The notes: a model not told the origin generated them from the sequence alone. A stretch of 64,000 nucleotides of DNA from Actinomycetospora chiangmaiensis DSM 45062 (GCF_000379625.1 NZ_KB903223.1:1-64000), one strand, 5' to 3'; shown: positions 9,963 to 17,483, counted from the stretch's first letter. Program-made: numbers and translations.

Positions 9963-10159
9963 CGGGCGAGCGGAGCGACGGGAAGGGATGACGGGCGAGC
10001 GCAGCGACGGGAAGGGATGACGGGCGAGCGCAGCGACGGGAAGGGATGACGGGCGAGCGGAGCGACGGGAAGGGATGACGGGCGAGCGCAGCGACGGGAA
10101 GGGATGACGGGCGAGCGCAGCGACGGGAAGGGATGACGGGCGAGCGGAGCGACGGGAAG
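9935..10159 (+). repeat. 29-bp tandem repeat array, 7 full copies plus 22 bp
   Basis: The unit gggcgagcgcagcgacggga + agggatgac repeats with an exact 29-bp period from 9935. Copies start at 9935, 9964, 9993, 10022, 10051, 10080, 10109 and 10138 (partial). The only variation is c or g at one position (gcgCag or gcgGag), in the order c g c c g c c g. That gives a second-order 87-bp periodicity. The first copy is inside the aconitase gene and the last ends 46 bp before the next gene start. Near identity indicates recent slippage or unequal exchange. Confidence 0.97.
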
Positions 10160-10192
10160 CCTCGGCGCGCGGAATCGTCGTCGCCGGCCTGA
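9959..10192 (+). other. Chain of overlapping decapeptide ORFs (MTGERSDGKG)
   Basis: Each repeat contains a GAAGGG ribosome-binding-like stretch immediately before ATGA. Because the period is 29, each ATG ACG GGC ... GGA TGA frame of 10 codons ends in a TGA that overlaps the next ATG. Six successive MTGERSDGKG peptides can be read from 9959 onward. The last copy (ATG 10133) runs on to MTGERSDGKPRRAESSSPA and stops at 10190-10192. The first ATG overlaps the aconitase stop codon. Translation is not demonstrated; the arrangement may be a by-product of the repeat. Confidence 0.4.
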
Positions 10193-10205
10193 GGTTGCAC
10201 CCGGT

Positions 10206-11000
10206 ATGACGAGCGTCGCAGAGGACCTGACCACCGACTGGCAGCGCTGGCACGACGAGCGCGAGGCCACGCTGCGCGAGCCGCACGGCTGGCTCTCGCT
10301 GACCGCGCTGGAGTGGCTGGACGACTCGGAACAGGTGATCACCGATCTCCCGGGCACGTGGCGGGCGCCGGGCGACGGCACCGTGCAGATCACGGCCTCG
10401 GCGGCGGACGGGGTCGTGGTCGACGGCGCGACCGTCGACGGCACGGCCACGGTGACCCCGGTCGACGGGGCGCCCGGGGTGCTGGTCGGCGTGGGGGAGC
10501 GGGTCGTCGAGCTGGCCCGGCGCACCGACTCCTACGCGCTGCGCGTGCGTGACCCGCAGGCGTCCACCCGGCACGCGTTCACCGGCGTCCCGAGCTTCCC
10601 GGTCGAGGAGCGCTGGGTGGTCACGGGGCGGTTCGAGGCCTACCCGGAGCCGCAGCGGATCACGGTCGGCGCGGTCGTCGACGGGCTGCAGCACTTCCCG
10701 ACCGCCGTCGGCACGGTCACCTTCACCCTCGAGGGCACCGAGCAGCGCCTGGTCGCGCTCGCCGGCAAGGGCGCGGGGCTCTCGCTGCACTTCCGCGACG
10801 CGACGAGCGGGGTGAGCACCTACGGCGGCGGCCGCATCCTGCGGACCGGCGACCCCGGCGCCGACGGCACGCTCGTCCTCGACTTCAACCGCACGGTCAA
10901 CCTGCCCTGCGCGCTCACCGCGTTCGCCACCTGCCCGCTGCCGCCGGCGGACAACGTCCTCGACGTCGCGGTCGAGGCGGGGGAGCAGAGCGACCGCTGA
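10206..11000 (+). CDS. DUF1684 family protein
   Basis: This is 264 aa from ATG 10206. It matches the DUF1684 plan: DWQRWHDEREATLREPHGWL at the start, a beta-rich middle with VTFTLEG, LHFRDATSGVSTYGGGR, then LDFNRTVNLPCALTAFATC and PLPPADNVLDVAVEAGE. The C-terminal block with conserved Pro-Cys-Ala and Cys-Pro-Leu-Pro-Pro is diagnostic. The family is common in actinobacteria and has no assigned biochemical role that I can state with confidence. It probably shares a transcript with the aconitase, but the repeat array lies between them. Confidence 0.85.
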   Translation: MTSVAEDLTTDWQRWHDEREATLREPHGWLSLTALEWLDDSEQVITDLPGTWRAPGDGTVQITASAADGVVVDGATVDGTATVTPVDGAPGVLVGVGERVVELARRTDSYALRVRDPQASTRHAFTGVPSFPVEERWVVTGRFEAYPEPQRITVGAVVDGLQHFPTAVGTVTFTLEGTEQRLVALAGKGAGLSLHFRDATSGVSTYGGGRILRTGDPGADGTLVLDFNRTVNLPCALTAFATCPLPPADNVLDVAVEAGEQSDR

Positions 11001-11109
11001 CCGACCGGGGCCGATCGGTTGCCCGACATTCGTGTTCCTCGTCGGGTATCGGCGCGTGAAGTGGGTATGAAGCTCCCGATCGTGATCCGACCGAGATCGA
11101 GGAGGAGCC

Positions 11110-11664
11110 ATGTCGCGCATGACGGGACGACGCATCGGCTACACCGCCGCCGCTGCCGCACTGTCGATCGGGGCCCTGACCGCCTGTTCCGGGGGCGGGT
11201 CCGCACCCGCTGCGACGCCGGGAGCGCCGACCCCCGGCCAGTCCGCCCCCGCCTCGTCGGGTGCCCCCGCGGCTCCGGCGCAGCCGGCCGCTCCGGTTCA
11301 GCCCGGGGCGTCGCCCGCACCGGGGCAGCCGGGCGCCGCGGGCGGTGCAGCCGGCGGGGCCTCGGGGGGTGCCGCGGGCGGCACCGGCGCCGGCACGAAC
11401 GGCCAGGGCGGAACCAGCGGCTCGGGTAGTGGCTCGGGTAGTGGCTCGGGTAGTGGCTCGGGGTCCGGGACCGGCTCGGGCAGCGGCTCGAACGGCTCCG
11501 GTGGGGCGCCGAGCCAGACGCCGTCCGGGGGCGTGCAGACCGGTGGCGGCAGCACGGCCGGGGTCGAGCACCCCGAGCTGTTCGGACTCGGCGGCGTGGC
11601 GCTGCTCGCGGCCGGCGGGGTCACGGTGGCCGCGACCCGTCGTCGTGCCCGGGACCGGGCCTGA
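11110..11664 (+). CDS. Gly/Ser/Pro-rich surface lipoprotein with C-terminal anchor
   Basis: This is 184 aa from ATG 11110 with GAGGAGG upstream. The N-terminus is a signal peptide ending in a lipobox (IGALTAC). The middle is about 110 residues of Pro/Ala, Gly/Ala and Gly/Ser low complexity. The C-terminus has a hydrophobic segment (LGGVALLAAGGVTVAA) and a basic tail TRRRARDRA, the layout of a cell-wall sorting signal without an LPXTG motif. The sortase gene follows directly, which suggests a substrate/enzyme pair. A protein with both a lipobox and a sorting-like tail is unusual. Confidence 0.75.
   Translation: MSRMTGRRIGYTAAAAALSIGALTACSGGGSAPAATPGAPTPGQSAPASSGAPAAPAQPAAPVQPGASPAPGQPGAAGGAAGGASGGAAGGTGAGTNGQGGTSGSGSGSGSGSGSGSGSGTGSGSGSNGSGGAPSQTPSGGVQTGGGSTAGVEHPELFGLGGVALLAAGGVTVAATRRRARDRA
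11419..11454 (+). repeat. 12-bp coding microsatellite (ggctcgggtagt x3)
   Basis: Three exact copies of ggctcgggtagt, followed by a partial fourth, encode the Gly-Ser run of the lipoprotein linker. In-frame copy changes would lengthen or shorten the surface stalk by four residues without breaking the frame. Confidence 0.95.
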
Positions 11665-11723
11665 CGACCGGACCGGACGGTGCCGACGCCGCGGCGTCGG
11701 CGCCGTCCACCCCCCGACGGCGG

Positions 11724-12353
11724 GTGGTGCTGCTCGTGGTGGCGGCGCTGCTCGCCGTCGTCGGGATCGGGGCCGTGATCGCGGGCGTGGCGCTGCAGCA
11801 GCACGCCCCGGTCGAGCAGGACGCGGGCGCGCTGCCGGCCCCGCCGCCCAGCTCCGTCACGGCCACGCCCACCACCCCGGCCGGGCCGCCACCGTCGCCG
11901 CCCGTGCGCATCGTCGTCGGGAAGATCGGGGTCGACTCGCGCGTGGCGTCGGTCGGCCTGAACCCCGACCGGACGATGGAGGTCCCCGCGAAGGGACCGC
12001 TGTACGACCTCGCGGCCTGGTACCGGTACTCGGTGACCCCCGGTCAGCAGGGACCGTCGGTGATCATCGGGCACATCGACTCGGCGGAGAACGGGCCGTC
12101 GGTGTTCTTCCGGCTCGGCGCGCTGGCTCCCGGGGACACGGTCGCGGTGACCCGGGAGGACGGGCGGACCGCGACGTTCGCGGTGTACGCCACCCGCGCG
12201 TTCCCGAAGGACGCCTTCCCCACGACCGAGGTCTACGCCGGCACCGCCGGGCCCGAACTGCGCCTCATCACCTGCAGCGGCTCCTTCGACGAGGCCGTGC
12301 GCAGCTACCGCGACAACACCGTCGTGTTCGCCCGCGAGATCTCGCTGCGGTGA
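11724..12353 (+). CDS. Class F-type sortase
   Basis: The frame gives 209 aa from GTG 11724, starting directly in the membrane segment (VLLVVAALLAVVGIGAVIAG). A natural N-terminus with basic residues (STPRRR) lies just upstream in frame, but the only possible initiator there is CTG 11661, overlapping the lipoprotein stop (CTGA). The true start is therefore uncertain. The catalytic domain shows VIIGHID (active-site His), LRLITCSGSF (Cys184) and a later Arg in AVRSYRDN. The ITCSGSFD and SYRDNTVVFA pattern fits actinobacterial class F/E sortases, which join surface proteins to peptidoglycan. The likely substrate is the preceding lipoprotein-like protein. Confidence 0.82.
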   Translation: MVLLVVAALLAVVGIGAVIAGVALQQHAPVEQDAGALPAPPPSSVTATPTTPAGPPPSPPVRIVVGKIGVDSRVASVGLNPDRTMEVPAKGPLYDLAAWYRYSVTPGQQGPSVIIGHIDSAENGPSVFFRLGALAPGDTVAVTREDGRTATFAVYATRAFPKDAFPTTEVYAGTAGPELRLITCSGSFDEAVRSYRDNTVVFAREISLR

Positions 12354-12360
12354 CCGGCGC

Positions 12361-13410
12361 TCAGCGCGTCGCGAGCAGGACCCCGACGGCGAGGAGCGCC
12401 AGGACGCCCAGGACGACCAGGATCGCGCCGGCCGTCCGGAGCCCCGAACCCCGCGAGGGGGTGTCGGGGGACGGGGTTGCGGTGTCGTCGGTCCGCCCGG
12501 ACGCGTCGTGCGGCTCGGCGTCGATGACCTCCGTGGTCGCCTCCGGCGCCGGGGCGGCGTAGCGCTCGGCGAGGTCGCCCAGGGTGTCGGCCAGCGCGGC
12601 GGCGTCCGGCCGATCGCGGGCGTCGAGCGCCATCGCGCGCAGCACCACGTCCTCGAACCCGACGGGGATCGACGGGGTCAGCTGACGTAGCGGGACCGGG
12701 GGCTGGCGCAGCCGCTGGGCGGCCACCTCGGCGGCGCCGACCCCGCGGAACGGGGGCTGACCGGTGAGCACCTCGTAGAGCGAGCATCCCAGCGAGTAGA
12801 CGTCGGAGCGGCCGTCGAGGCGCTCGCCGCGGACCTGCTCGGGCGACATGTAGGCGACGGTGCCGACCACCTTGCCGGTCTCGGTGAGCCCCGGGACGTT
12901 CTCGGTCTTCGCGATGCCGAAGTCCATCAGCTTGGGTGTGCCGTCGGGGAGGAGCATGACGTTCTCGGGGTTGACGTCGCGGTGGACGATCCCGTGCTCG
13001 TGGGCGTGGGCCAGCGCGGACGCGACGGCCGCGCCCACCCGTGCCGCCTCGACGAGTCCCGGCCGCTCCCCGTCCCGCACCGCGGCGCCCCAGGTGCGGC
13101 CGGTGATGAGCTCCATGACGACGTACACGCCGTGCGGGGACGTCCCGACGTCGTGCACGGCGACGACGTGCGGGTGGTTCAGCACGGCGGCCGCCCGGGC
13201 CTCGTCGCGCAGGCGCCGGGCGTCGGTGTCGTCGCCGCGCCGGTCCTCCGGCAGCAGCTTGACCGCGACGACGCGGCCGAGGTCACGGTCGTGGGCCCGG
13301 TGGACCTCCGCCATGCCGCCCCGCCCGACCAGCTCGACGAGCTCGTAGCGGTCACCGAGGACGACGGGGTCCGCCGCGCCGTCGTGTTCGGAGGTAAACG
13401 GCCGGGTCAC
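12361..13410 (-). CDS. PknB-like Ser/Thr protein kinase, altered catalytic loop
   Basis: This is 349 aa from GTG 13410. The Hanks kinase domain (about residues 21-285) has the Gly loop VGRGGMAEV, the ATP-binding Lys51 in VAVKLL, DFGIAK and the APE-like SPEQ. The catalytic loop is HRDVNPEN, so the usual Lys two residues after the catalytic Asp is Asn147. A Pro/Thr linker leads to one membrane segment (GAILVVLGVLALLAVGVLL) at the extreme C-terminus, with almost nothing outside and no PASTA repeats. The GTG overlaps the TGA of the upstream membrane-protein gene, indicating a two-gene operon. Confidence 0.88.
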   Translation of the reverse strand: MTRPFTSEHDGAADPVVLGDRYELVELVGRGGMAEVHRAHDRDLGRVVAVKLLPEDRRGDDTDARRLRDEARAAAVLNHPHVVAVHDVGTSPHGVYVVMELITGRTWGAAVRDGERPGLVEAARVGAAVASALAHAHEHGIVHRDVNPENVMLLPDGTPKLMDFGIAKTENVPGLTETGKVVGTVAYMSPEQVRGERLDGRSDVYSLGCSLYEVLTGQPPFRGVGAAEVAAQRLRQPPVPLRQLTPSIPVGFEDVVLRAMALDARDRPDAAALADTLGDLAERYAAPAPEATTEVIDAEPHDASGRTDDTATPSPDTPSRGSGLRTAGAILVVLGVLALLAVGVLLATR

Positions 13411-13976
13411 AGCCGTCGCGTCCGTTGGGCGTCACCGCCGCCGAGCAGCGCGTCGAACAGGTAGCGGTGGTCGACCATGGCCTGGCGGCGGTCCTCGAGG
13501 GACTGGTCGGTCTGCTCGTCGGCGACGGCGACGGAGTGGGCGGAGCGGAAGTGCTCCACGAGGTCGGGGTAGTCGACCGACACGAGCTTCTCGCGCTCCT
13601 CGAACCGCTCCGAGGGGTAGCCGCGGTCGCGCATCACCTGCTGGACCAGCAGGTCGGCGTCCCGCAGCCCGGTGGGCGGGTTCTCGACGAAGGTCGCCTG
13701 CGCGCTCTCCCACGCCCGGGCGTACCGGTCGCGCTCGTCGGCCCCGAGGTCGCGCAGCTCCAGCTCCTGGCGGCGCTTGAGCCGGGCGCGCAGTTCCTTC
13801 TCGCCGTCGCGCTTGCCGTACTCGGAGACCACCTTGTCGTACTCCTCGCCGAACCGGCTGCGCAGCTTCGCGGTGGTCGCCCGCGCCCGGTAGCGGGCGA
13901 CGACGAGCAGCACCACGCCGAGCACGATCACCACCACGGCGATGATGACGATCGTGAGCACGGTCCCGTCCACCAC
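13407..13976 (-). CDS. Membrane-anchored hypothetical protein
   Basis: This is 189 aa from GTG 13976, with GGGAG upstream. An N-terminal membrane segment (TVLTIVIIAVVVIVLGVVLLVVA) is followed by a basic, charged cytoplasmic helix-rich region. DADLLVQQVMRDRGYP, the middle of the domain, and YPDLVEHFRSAH recur in uncharacterised actinobacterial membrane proteins. It overlaps the kinase start by 4 bp, so it may be a partner or substrate of that kinase. No enzymatic motif is seen. Confidence 0.7.
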   Translation of the reverse strand: MVDGTVLTIVIIAVVVIVLGVVLLVVARYRARATTAKLRSRFGEEYDKVVSEYGKRDGEKELRARLKRRQELELRDLGADERDRYARAWESAQATFVENPPTGLRDADLLVQQVMRDRGYPSERFEEREKLVSVDYPDLVEHFRSAHSVAVADEQTDQSLEDRRQAMVDHRYLFDALLGGGDAQRTRRL

Positions 13977-14117
13977 AGACTCCCTCCACCGACCTCGCGG
14001 AATTCCTGTGCCCGGGTTCCGCGGAGGCGAACCCATGTGGGTGGTCCGGCGGTGTCGAGTACGGACGTCCGGCGGTGTCGGGGCGGACGATCGCCGATGC
14101 TCCCTGCGGTGGACGGG

Positions 14118-14597
14118 CTAACGTCCCGCGAGCGCCGTGAGGGCCGCCCCGTCGACGCGGTGGGTGGTCCAACCGTCCAGCGGTTCCGACGCGAGCGTCG
14201 CGTAGAAGTCCAGCGCCGGGGTGTTCCAGTCGAGCACCGCCCACTCCAGGCGCGCCCATCCCCGGTCGACGCAGGTGCGGGCGAGGTCGGCGAGCAGCGC
14301 CCGGGCCACCCCGTGGCGGCGGTGGTCGGGGGAGACGTACAGGTCCTCGAGGTGGACACCGTGCACCCCGGTCCACGTCGAGTAGGTGAGGAACCAGATC
14401 GCGGCGCCCGCGAGCCCGTCGCCCTGCACCGCGACGGTCGCGAACACGGCGGGGGCGTCCCCGAACAACGCGTCGTGCAGCTGGTCCCCGGTGAGCAGGC
14501 ACGACTCCGGTTCGCGCTCGTACGCCGCCAGCTCGTGGACGAAGCGGACGAGGGTGGGGACGTCGGCGGGTTCGGCTGGTCGGATCGTCACGGGCAC
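14118..14597 (-). CDS. GNAT-family N-acetyltransferase
   Basis: This is 159 aa from GTG 14597 (VPVTIRPAEPAD); an alternative GTG is at 14591. The GNAT core is clear: LEDLYVSPDHRRHGVARALL holds the acetyl-CoA pyrophosphate loop, and LEWAVLDWNTPALDFYATL is the C-terminal motif. The overall pattern resembles diamine/spermidine-type acetyltransferases, but the acceptor is unknown. It is divergent from the SDR gene with about 45 bp between starts. Confidence 0.85.
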   Translation of the reverse strand: MPVTIRPAEPADVPTLVRFVHELAAYEREPESCLLTGDQLHDALFGDAPAVFATVAVQGDGLAGAAIWFLTYSTWTGVHGVHLEDLYVSPDHRRHGVARALLADLARTCVDRGWARLEWAVLDWNTPALDFYATLASEPLDGWTTHRVDGAALTALAGR

Positions 14598-14642
14598 GCC
14601 ACGATCATCGCGTCGAGGCGGGCGGAGCGACGGGGAGGGCCC

Positions 14643-15365
14643 ATGACGGCACTGGTCACCGGCGGCGGGACGGGGATCGGGCGGGCGATCTCGCAGGCGC
14701 TCGCGCGTCTCGGCCACCCGGTCGCCGTGGTCTACAGCCGCTCGGCCGACGACGCGCAGGCGACCGTCGACGCCATCACGACGGCGGGTGGTGAGGCCCG
14801 GGCGTTCCGCGCCGACGTGACCGACGAGGCGTCCGTGCGCGCGACGGCCGCCGACGTCCGCGCGGCACTCGGGCCGGTCACGGTGCTGGTCAACAACGCG
14901 GGCGGTACCGAGCACATCCCGCTGACCGACCTCGACGCGGCGACCGATGAGATCTTCGAACGGCTCTTCCGCCTCAACACGCTGTCGGCGTGGCACTGCG
15001 TGACGGCGTGCGCGGAGGACCTGCGGGCCGCGGACGACGGGTGCGTGGTCAACGTCGGCAGCGCCTCGGTGGACTCCGGCCGCGGCTCCTCGGTGCCCTA
15101 CGTCGTCTCGAAGGCGGCCCTGTCCGGGCTCACGCGTGCCCTGGCCAACGCCCTCGCGCCCGTGCGGGTCAACGAGGTGTGGCCCGGCCTGGTCATCACG
15201 CGCTGGTGGGCCGGCAAGGAGGAGCAGGGCCGGAAGCTCGCCACCAGCGCGATCGTCGGCCGCGAGACCACCGTCGAGGACGTCGCGGCCGCCGTCGTCG
15301 GGTTCGTGACCTCCCGGGCGATCACCGGACAGACCCTCACCGTCGACGGCGGCGCCACCCTCTGA
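14643..15365 (+). CDS. Short-chain dehydrogenase/reductase
   Basis: This is 240 aa from ATG 14643. It has the Rossmann motif TGGGTGIG, NNAG, catalytic YVVSK with the Ser two turns earlier (GSASV), and the end ITGQTLTVDGG typical of classical SDRs such as FabG-like oxidoreductases. The substrate is not predictable. The region just upstream (gcggagcgacggggaggg then cccATGACGG) closely resembles one unit of the 29-bp array at 9935-10159, and it serves here as the ribosome-binding site. Confidence 0.88.
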   Translation: MTALVTGGGTGIGRAISQALARLGHPVAVVYSRSADDAQATVDAITTAGGEARAFRADVTDEASVRATAADVRAALGPVTVLVNNAGGTEHIPLTDLDAATDEIFERLFRLNTLSAWHCVTACAEDLRAADDGCVVNVGSASVDSGRGSSVPYVVSKAALSGLTRALANALAPVRVNEVWPGLVITRWWAGKEEQGRKLATSAIVGRETTVEDVAAAVVGFVTSRAITGQTLTVDGGATL

Positions 15366-15374
15366 CGGGCCGGG

Positions 15375-15521
15375 CTACGCGCGCGCCTTCCGCAGCTCGA
15401 ACCGGTCGACCGGGACCGTGCGCCCGTACGGCCCCACCACCGCCTGGTAGGTGACGGCGATCGACGTCTGCCCGCCTGCGGTCCCGGGGTCGACGTCGAA
15501 GGTCGCGAAGCCGGTGATGGT
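15375..15521 (-). pseudogene. Remnant of a metallophosphoesterase C-terminus
   Basis: Between the methyltransferase stop and a TAG at 15375-15377 lies an in-frame 48-codon stretch with no start. It reads ITGFATFDVDPGTAGGQTS, then IAVTYQAVVGPYGRTV, then PVDRFELRKARA. This resembles the C-terminal end of secreted purple-acid-phosphatase-like metallophosphoesterases of actinobacteria. The rest of such a gene is absent. I interpret it as the tail left by a deletion that fused the upstream operon to this site. Assignment is tentative. Confidence 0.4.
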
Positions 15522-15551
15522 GCGGGGCGAACGTGAACAACCGGTGCGGGC

Positions 15552-16271
15552 TCAGACGCCGGGTCGGCACACGCGGCAGCCCCGGTAGCCCGCCTCCCGG
15601 GCGGCGGCCGCGGAGCGGAACGGCACCCGGTGGGCGTCGGTGATCCGGCGGGCGTGGTGGCACGACGGCAGGCACGCGATCCCGGTCGTGTCGCTCCCGA
15701 TCAGCACCACCCCCGCCGTCGTGAAGGCGGCGAGGCGCCCGAGGTCCGCGCCCTCGGCGGCGAGCAGGCGAGCCTTCGCCGCCTCGCCGAGCATGTAGCG
15801 GCCGAGCGAGCCGTCGGCCTTCGTCACCCGGTGGCACGGCACGATCAGCGGCACCGGATTGCGGGCGAGGACGGTGCCGACCGCACGGACGGCCGCGGGC
15901 CGCCCGACCTCCCGCGCCACCCAGCCGTAGGGCCGGGTCTGCCCGGCGGGGATCGAGGCGGTCACGTCGAGCACGTCCCGCTCGAACGGCGAGCAGGCGC
16001 GCAGGTCGACCCGGGTGCGGGCGTCGATCGCCGGCACCGGGCCGTCGTCGGGGAGCAGCGGTCGGCCGAGCCGGCGCCGGTACTCGGCGCGGAAGCCGGT
16101 GTGGTCGGCGTCGTCGTCGACCGGGCGCACGTAGGTCACGCCCTCGGCGGACCGGGCGACGAGCACCTCGCCGAGCGGCCCCCTCGTCGTCGCGAAGGTG
16201 TCCACCACCCGCGGGGTCAGGTCTTTCCCGACGTCGGGTGGGTCGAGGCGGGCGAGCAGGGGGTCGCTCAT
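15552..16271 (-). CDS. O6-methylguanine methyltransferase fused to Ada-type zinc domain
   Basis: This is 239 aa from ATG 16271. The N-terminal two thirds is a methylated-DNA-cysteine methyltransferase with the active site IVPCHRV (Cys146) and the DNA-binding helix around RAVGTVLARNPVPL. The C-terminal 50 residues form an Ada N-domain-like zinc site: GIACLPSC (Cys200, Cys204) and GCRVC (Cys232, Cys235). In classical Ada the zinc domain comes first and an AraC domain follows it. Here the order is reversed and the AraC domain is missing. It probably repairs O6-alkylguanine, and the zinc domain may take methyl phosphotriesters. The start overlaps the ECF sigma factor stop (ATGA). Confidence 0.85.
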   Translation of the reverse strand: MSDPLLARLDPPDVGKDLTPRVVDTFATTRGPLGEVLVARSAEGVTYVRPVDDDADHTGFRAEYRRRLGRPLLPDDGPVPAIDARTRVDLRACSPFERDVLDVTASIPAGQTRPYGWVAREVGRPAAVRAVGTVLARNPVPLIVPCHRVTKADGSLGRYMLGEAAKARLLAAEGADLGRLAAFTTAGVVLIGSDTTGIACLPSCHHARRITDAHRVPFRSAAAAREAGYRGCRVCRPGV

Positions 16272-16828
16272 GGGGCGCTCCGATCGGGAGGGGCGAGCAG
16301 GGTGCGCAGGCGCGCGAGCCCGCGGGAGACGTGGGACCGGGCCGTGCCCTCGCCGACGCCGAGGGCCGCCGCGACGCCGGGGACGTCGAGGTCGGCGACG
16401 TGGCGCAGCACCACGGCGTCCCGCTGGACGGCGGGCAGCGCCGCGAGGGCGGCCGCGAGGGCCGGGTCGGCACGGGTCGCGACGTCGGCCGGACCCGGGT
16501 CGGGCGCGGCCCGCTCCGGGACCGGGACCCCGGACAGCGCCGGGCGCCGGGTCGCGGTCCGGATCGTGTTGCGGTGCTCGTTGAGCAGCACGGTGACGAG
16601 CCAGCCCCGGAGTTCGAGGGCCGCGATCCGTCCGGCGTCGTAGTCGCGCAACGCCCGGAACGCCCGGAGGAACGCCTCGGCGGCGAGGTCCTCCGCGGCG
16701 GGCCGGTCGCCGGTCAGCCGCAGCGCGGTGCCGAGGAGCAGACCCTGGTAGGTGCGCACGACGGCCGCGAACCCGTCGTCGAGGTCGTCGACGAGGGCGG
16801 CGCGCAGGTCGGTCGCGGTCCCGGTCAC
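16268..16828 (-). CDS. ECF RNA polymerase sigma factor
   Basis: This is 186 aa from GTG 16828. Region 2 spans about residues 20-85 (YQGLLLGTALRLTGDRPAAEDLAAEAFLRAF, cited by its ends) and region 4 about 125-175 (LAALPAVQRDAVVLRH, then GVGEGTARSHVSRGLARLR). It has no anti-sigma gene beside it. The 3' end overlaps the start of the methyltransferase-Ada fusion by 4 bp, implying that the sigma factor and the repair protein are made together. The response-regulator gene ends 19 bp upstream on the same strand. Confidence 0.88.
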   Translation of the reverse strand: MTGTATDLRAALVDDLDDGFAAVVRTYQGLLLGTALRLTGDRPAAEDLAAEAFLRAFRALRDYDAGRIAALELRGWLVTVLLNEHRNTIRTATRRPALSGVPVPERAAPDPGPADVATRADPALAAALAALPAVQRDAVVLRHVADLDVPGVAAALGVGEGTARSHVSRGLARLRTLLAPPDRSAP

Positions 16829-16846
16829 GACGGTGGGAACACCGCG

Positions 16847-17479
16847 TCAGGTCACGCCGTTGCGCCACGCCCACGCGACGAGCGCAGGGCGGCCGTCGAC
16901 GGCGAGCTTGGAGATGAGGTGGTTGACGTGCGTCTTCACCGTCGCCTCGCTGACGAACAGCTTCGACGCGACCTGCTGGTTGGACAGCCCCTGCGCGACC
17001 AGGCGCAGCGTGTCCACCTCGCGGGCGGTGAGCCCGTCGGGGATCACCGGGGCGGACGGCGGGGTGCCCGCGAGCGCGACCAGCCGCTGCTGCACGGCTG
17101 CGTCCAGGACGGAGCCGCCGGCGGCGACGGTGCGGATCGCGGCGCACAACGCCTCGCCGGTGGTGTCCTTCGTGAGGTACCCGGCGGCCCCGGCGCGCAT
17201 GGCGGGGAGCACGGCGTCGTCCTCGGCGTAGGTGGTCAGGATGAGCACCCGCACGTCGGGCGCCTGCGCGGCGACCTCGCCCGTCACCGCCGCGCCGTCG
17301 AGGCCCGGCATCCGCAGGTCGACCAGGGCGACGTCGGGCCGCTCCCGGACGACCGCGGTGACGGCCTCGGTCCCGTCCTTCGCGGTCGCGACCACCTCGA
17401 GGTCGTCCGCCGCACCGAGCAGCATCGACAGGCCGTCGCGGACCACCGCCTGGTCGTCGGCCAGCACGATCCGGATCAC
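16847..17479 (-). CDS. NarL/LuxR-family response regulator
   Basis: This is 210 aa from GTG 17479. The receiver domain has the acidic pair LADDQ, phospho-acceptor Asp54 (ALVDLRMPG), Thr in ILTTYAEDD and Lys in LTKDTTG. A LuxR helix-turn-helix follows (LTAREVDTLRLVAQGLSN, then VSEATVKTHVNHLISKL). It lies 4 bp after the sensor kinase gene, so the two form a standard two-component pair. Target genes are unknown; the adjacent sigma/repair operon is a possibility. Confidence 0.92.
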   Translation of the reverse strand: MIRIVLADDQAVVRDGLSMLLGAADDLEVVATAKDGTEAVTAVVRERPDVALVDLRMPGLDGAAVTGEVAAQAPDVRVLILTTYAEDDAVLPAMRAGAAGYLTKDTTGEALCAAIRTVAAGGSVLDAAVQQRLVALAGTPPSAPVIPDGLTAREVDTLRLVAQGLSNQQVASKLFVSEATVKTHVNHLISKLAVDGRPALVAWAWRNGVT

Positions 17480-17483
17480 GGGC

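Noticed and set aside
9935-10159. CRISPR array
   Set aside because: The repeats are directly adjacent with no unique spacers and no cas genes.
9605-11135. Long reverse-strand frames across the 29-bp array, with repeats such as RHPFPSLRSPVIP
   Set aside because: They are open only because the unit lacks stops on that strand. They run antisense through the aconitase and DUF1684 genes and have no family-like content.
15337-16473. Reverse-strand 378-codon frame over the methyltransferase gene
   Set aside because: It is a shadow in another frame. The PCHRV and zinc-site frame explains the same DNA.
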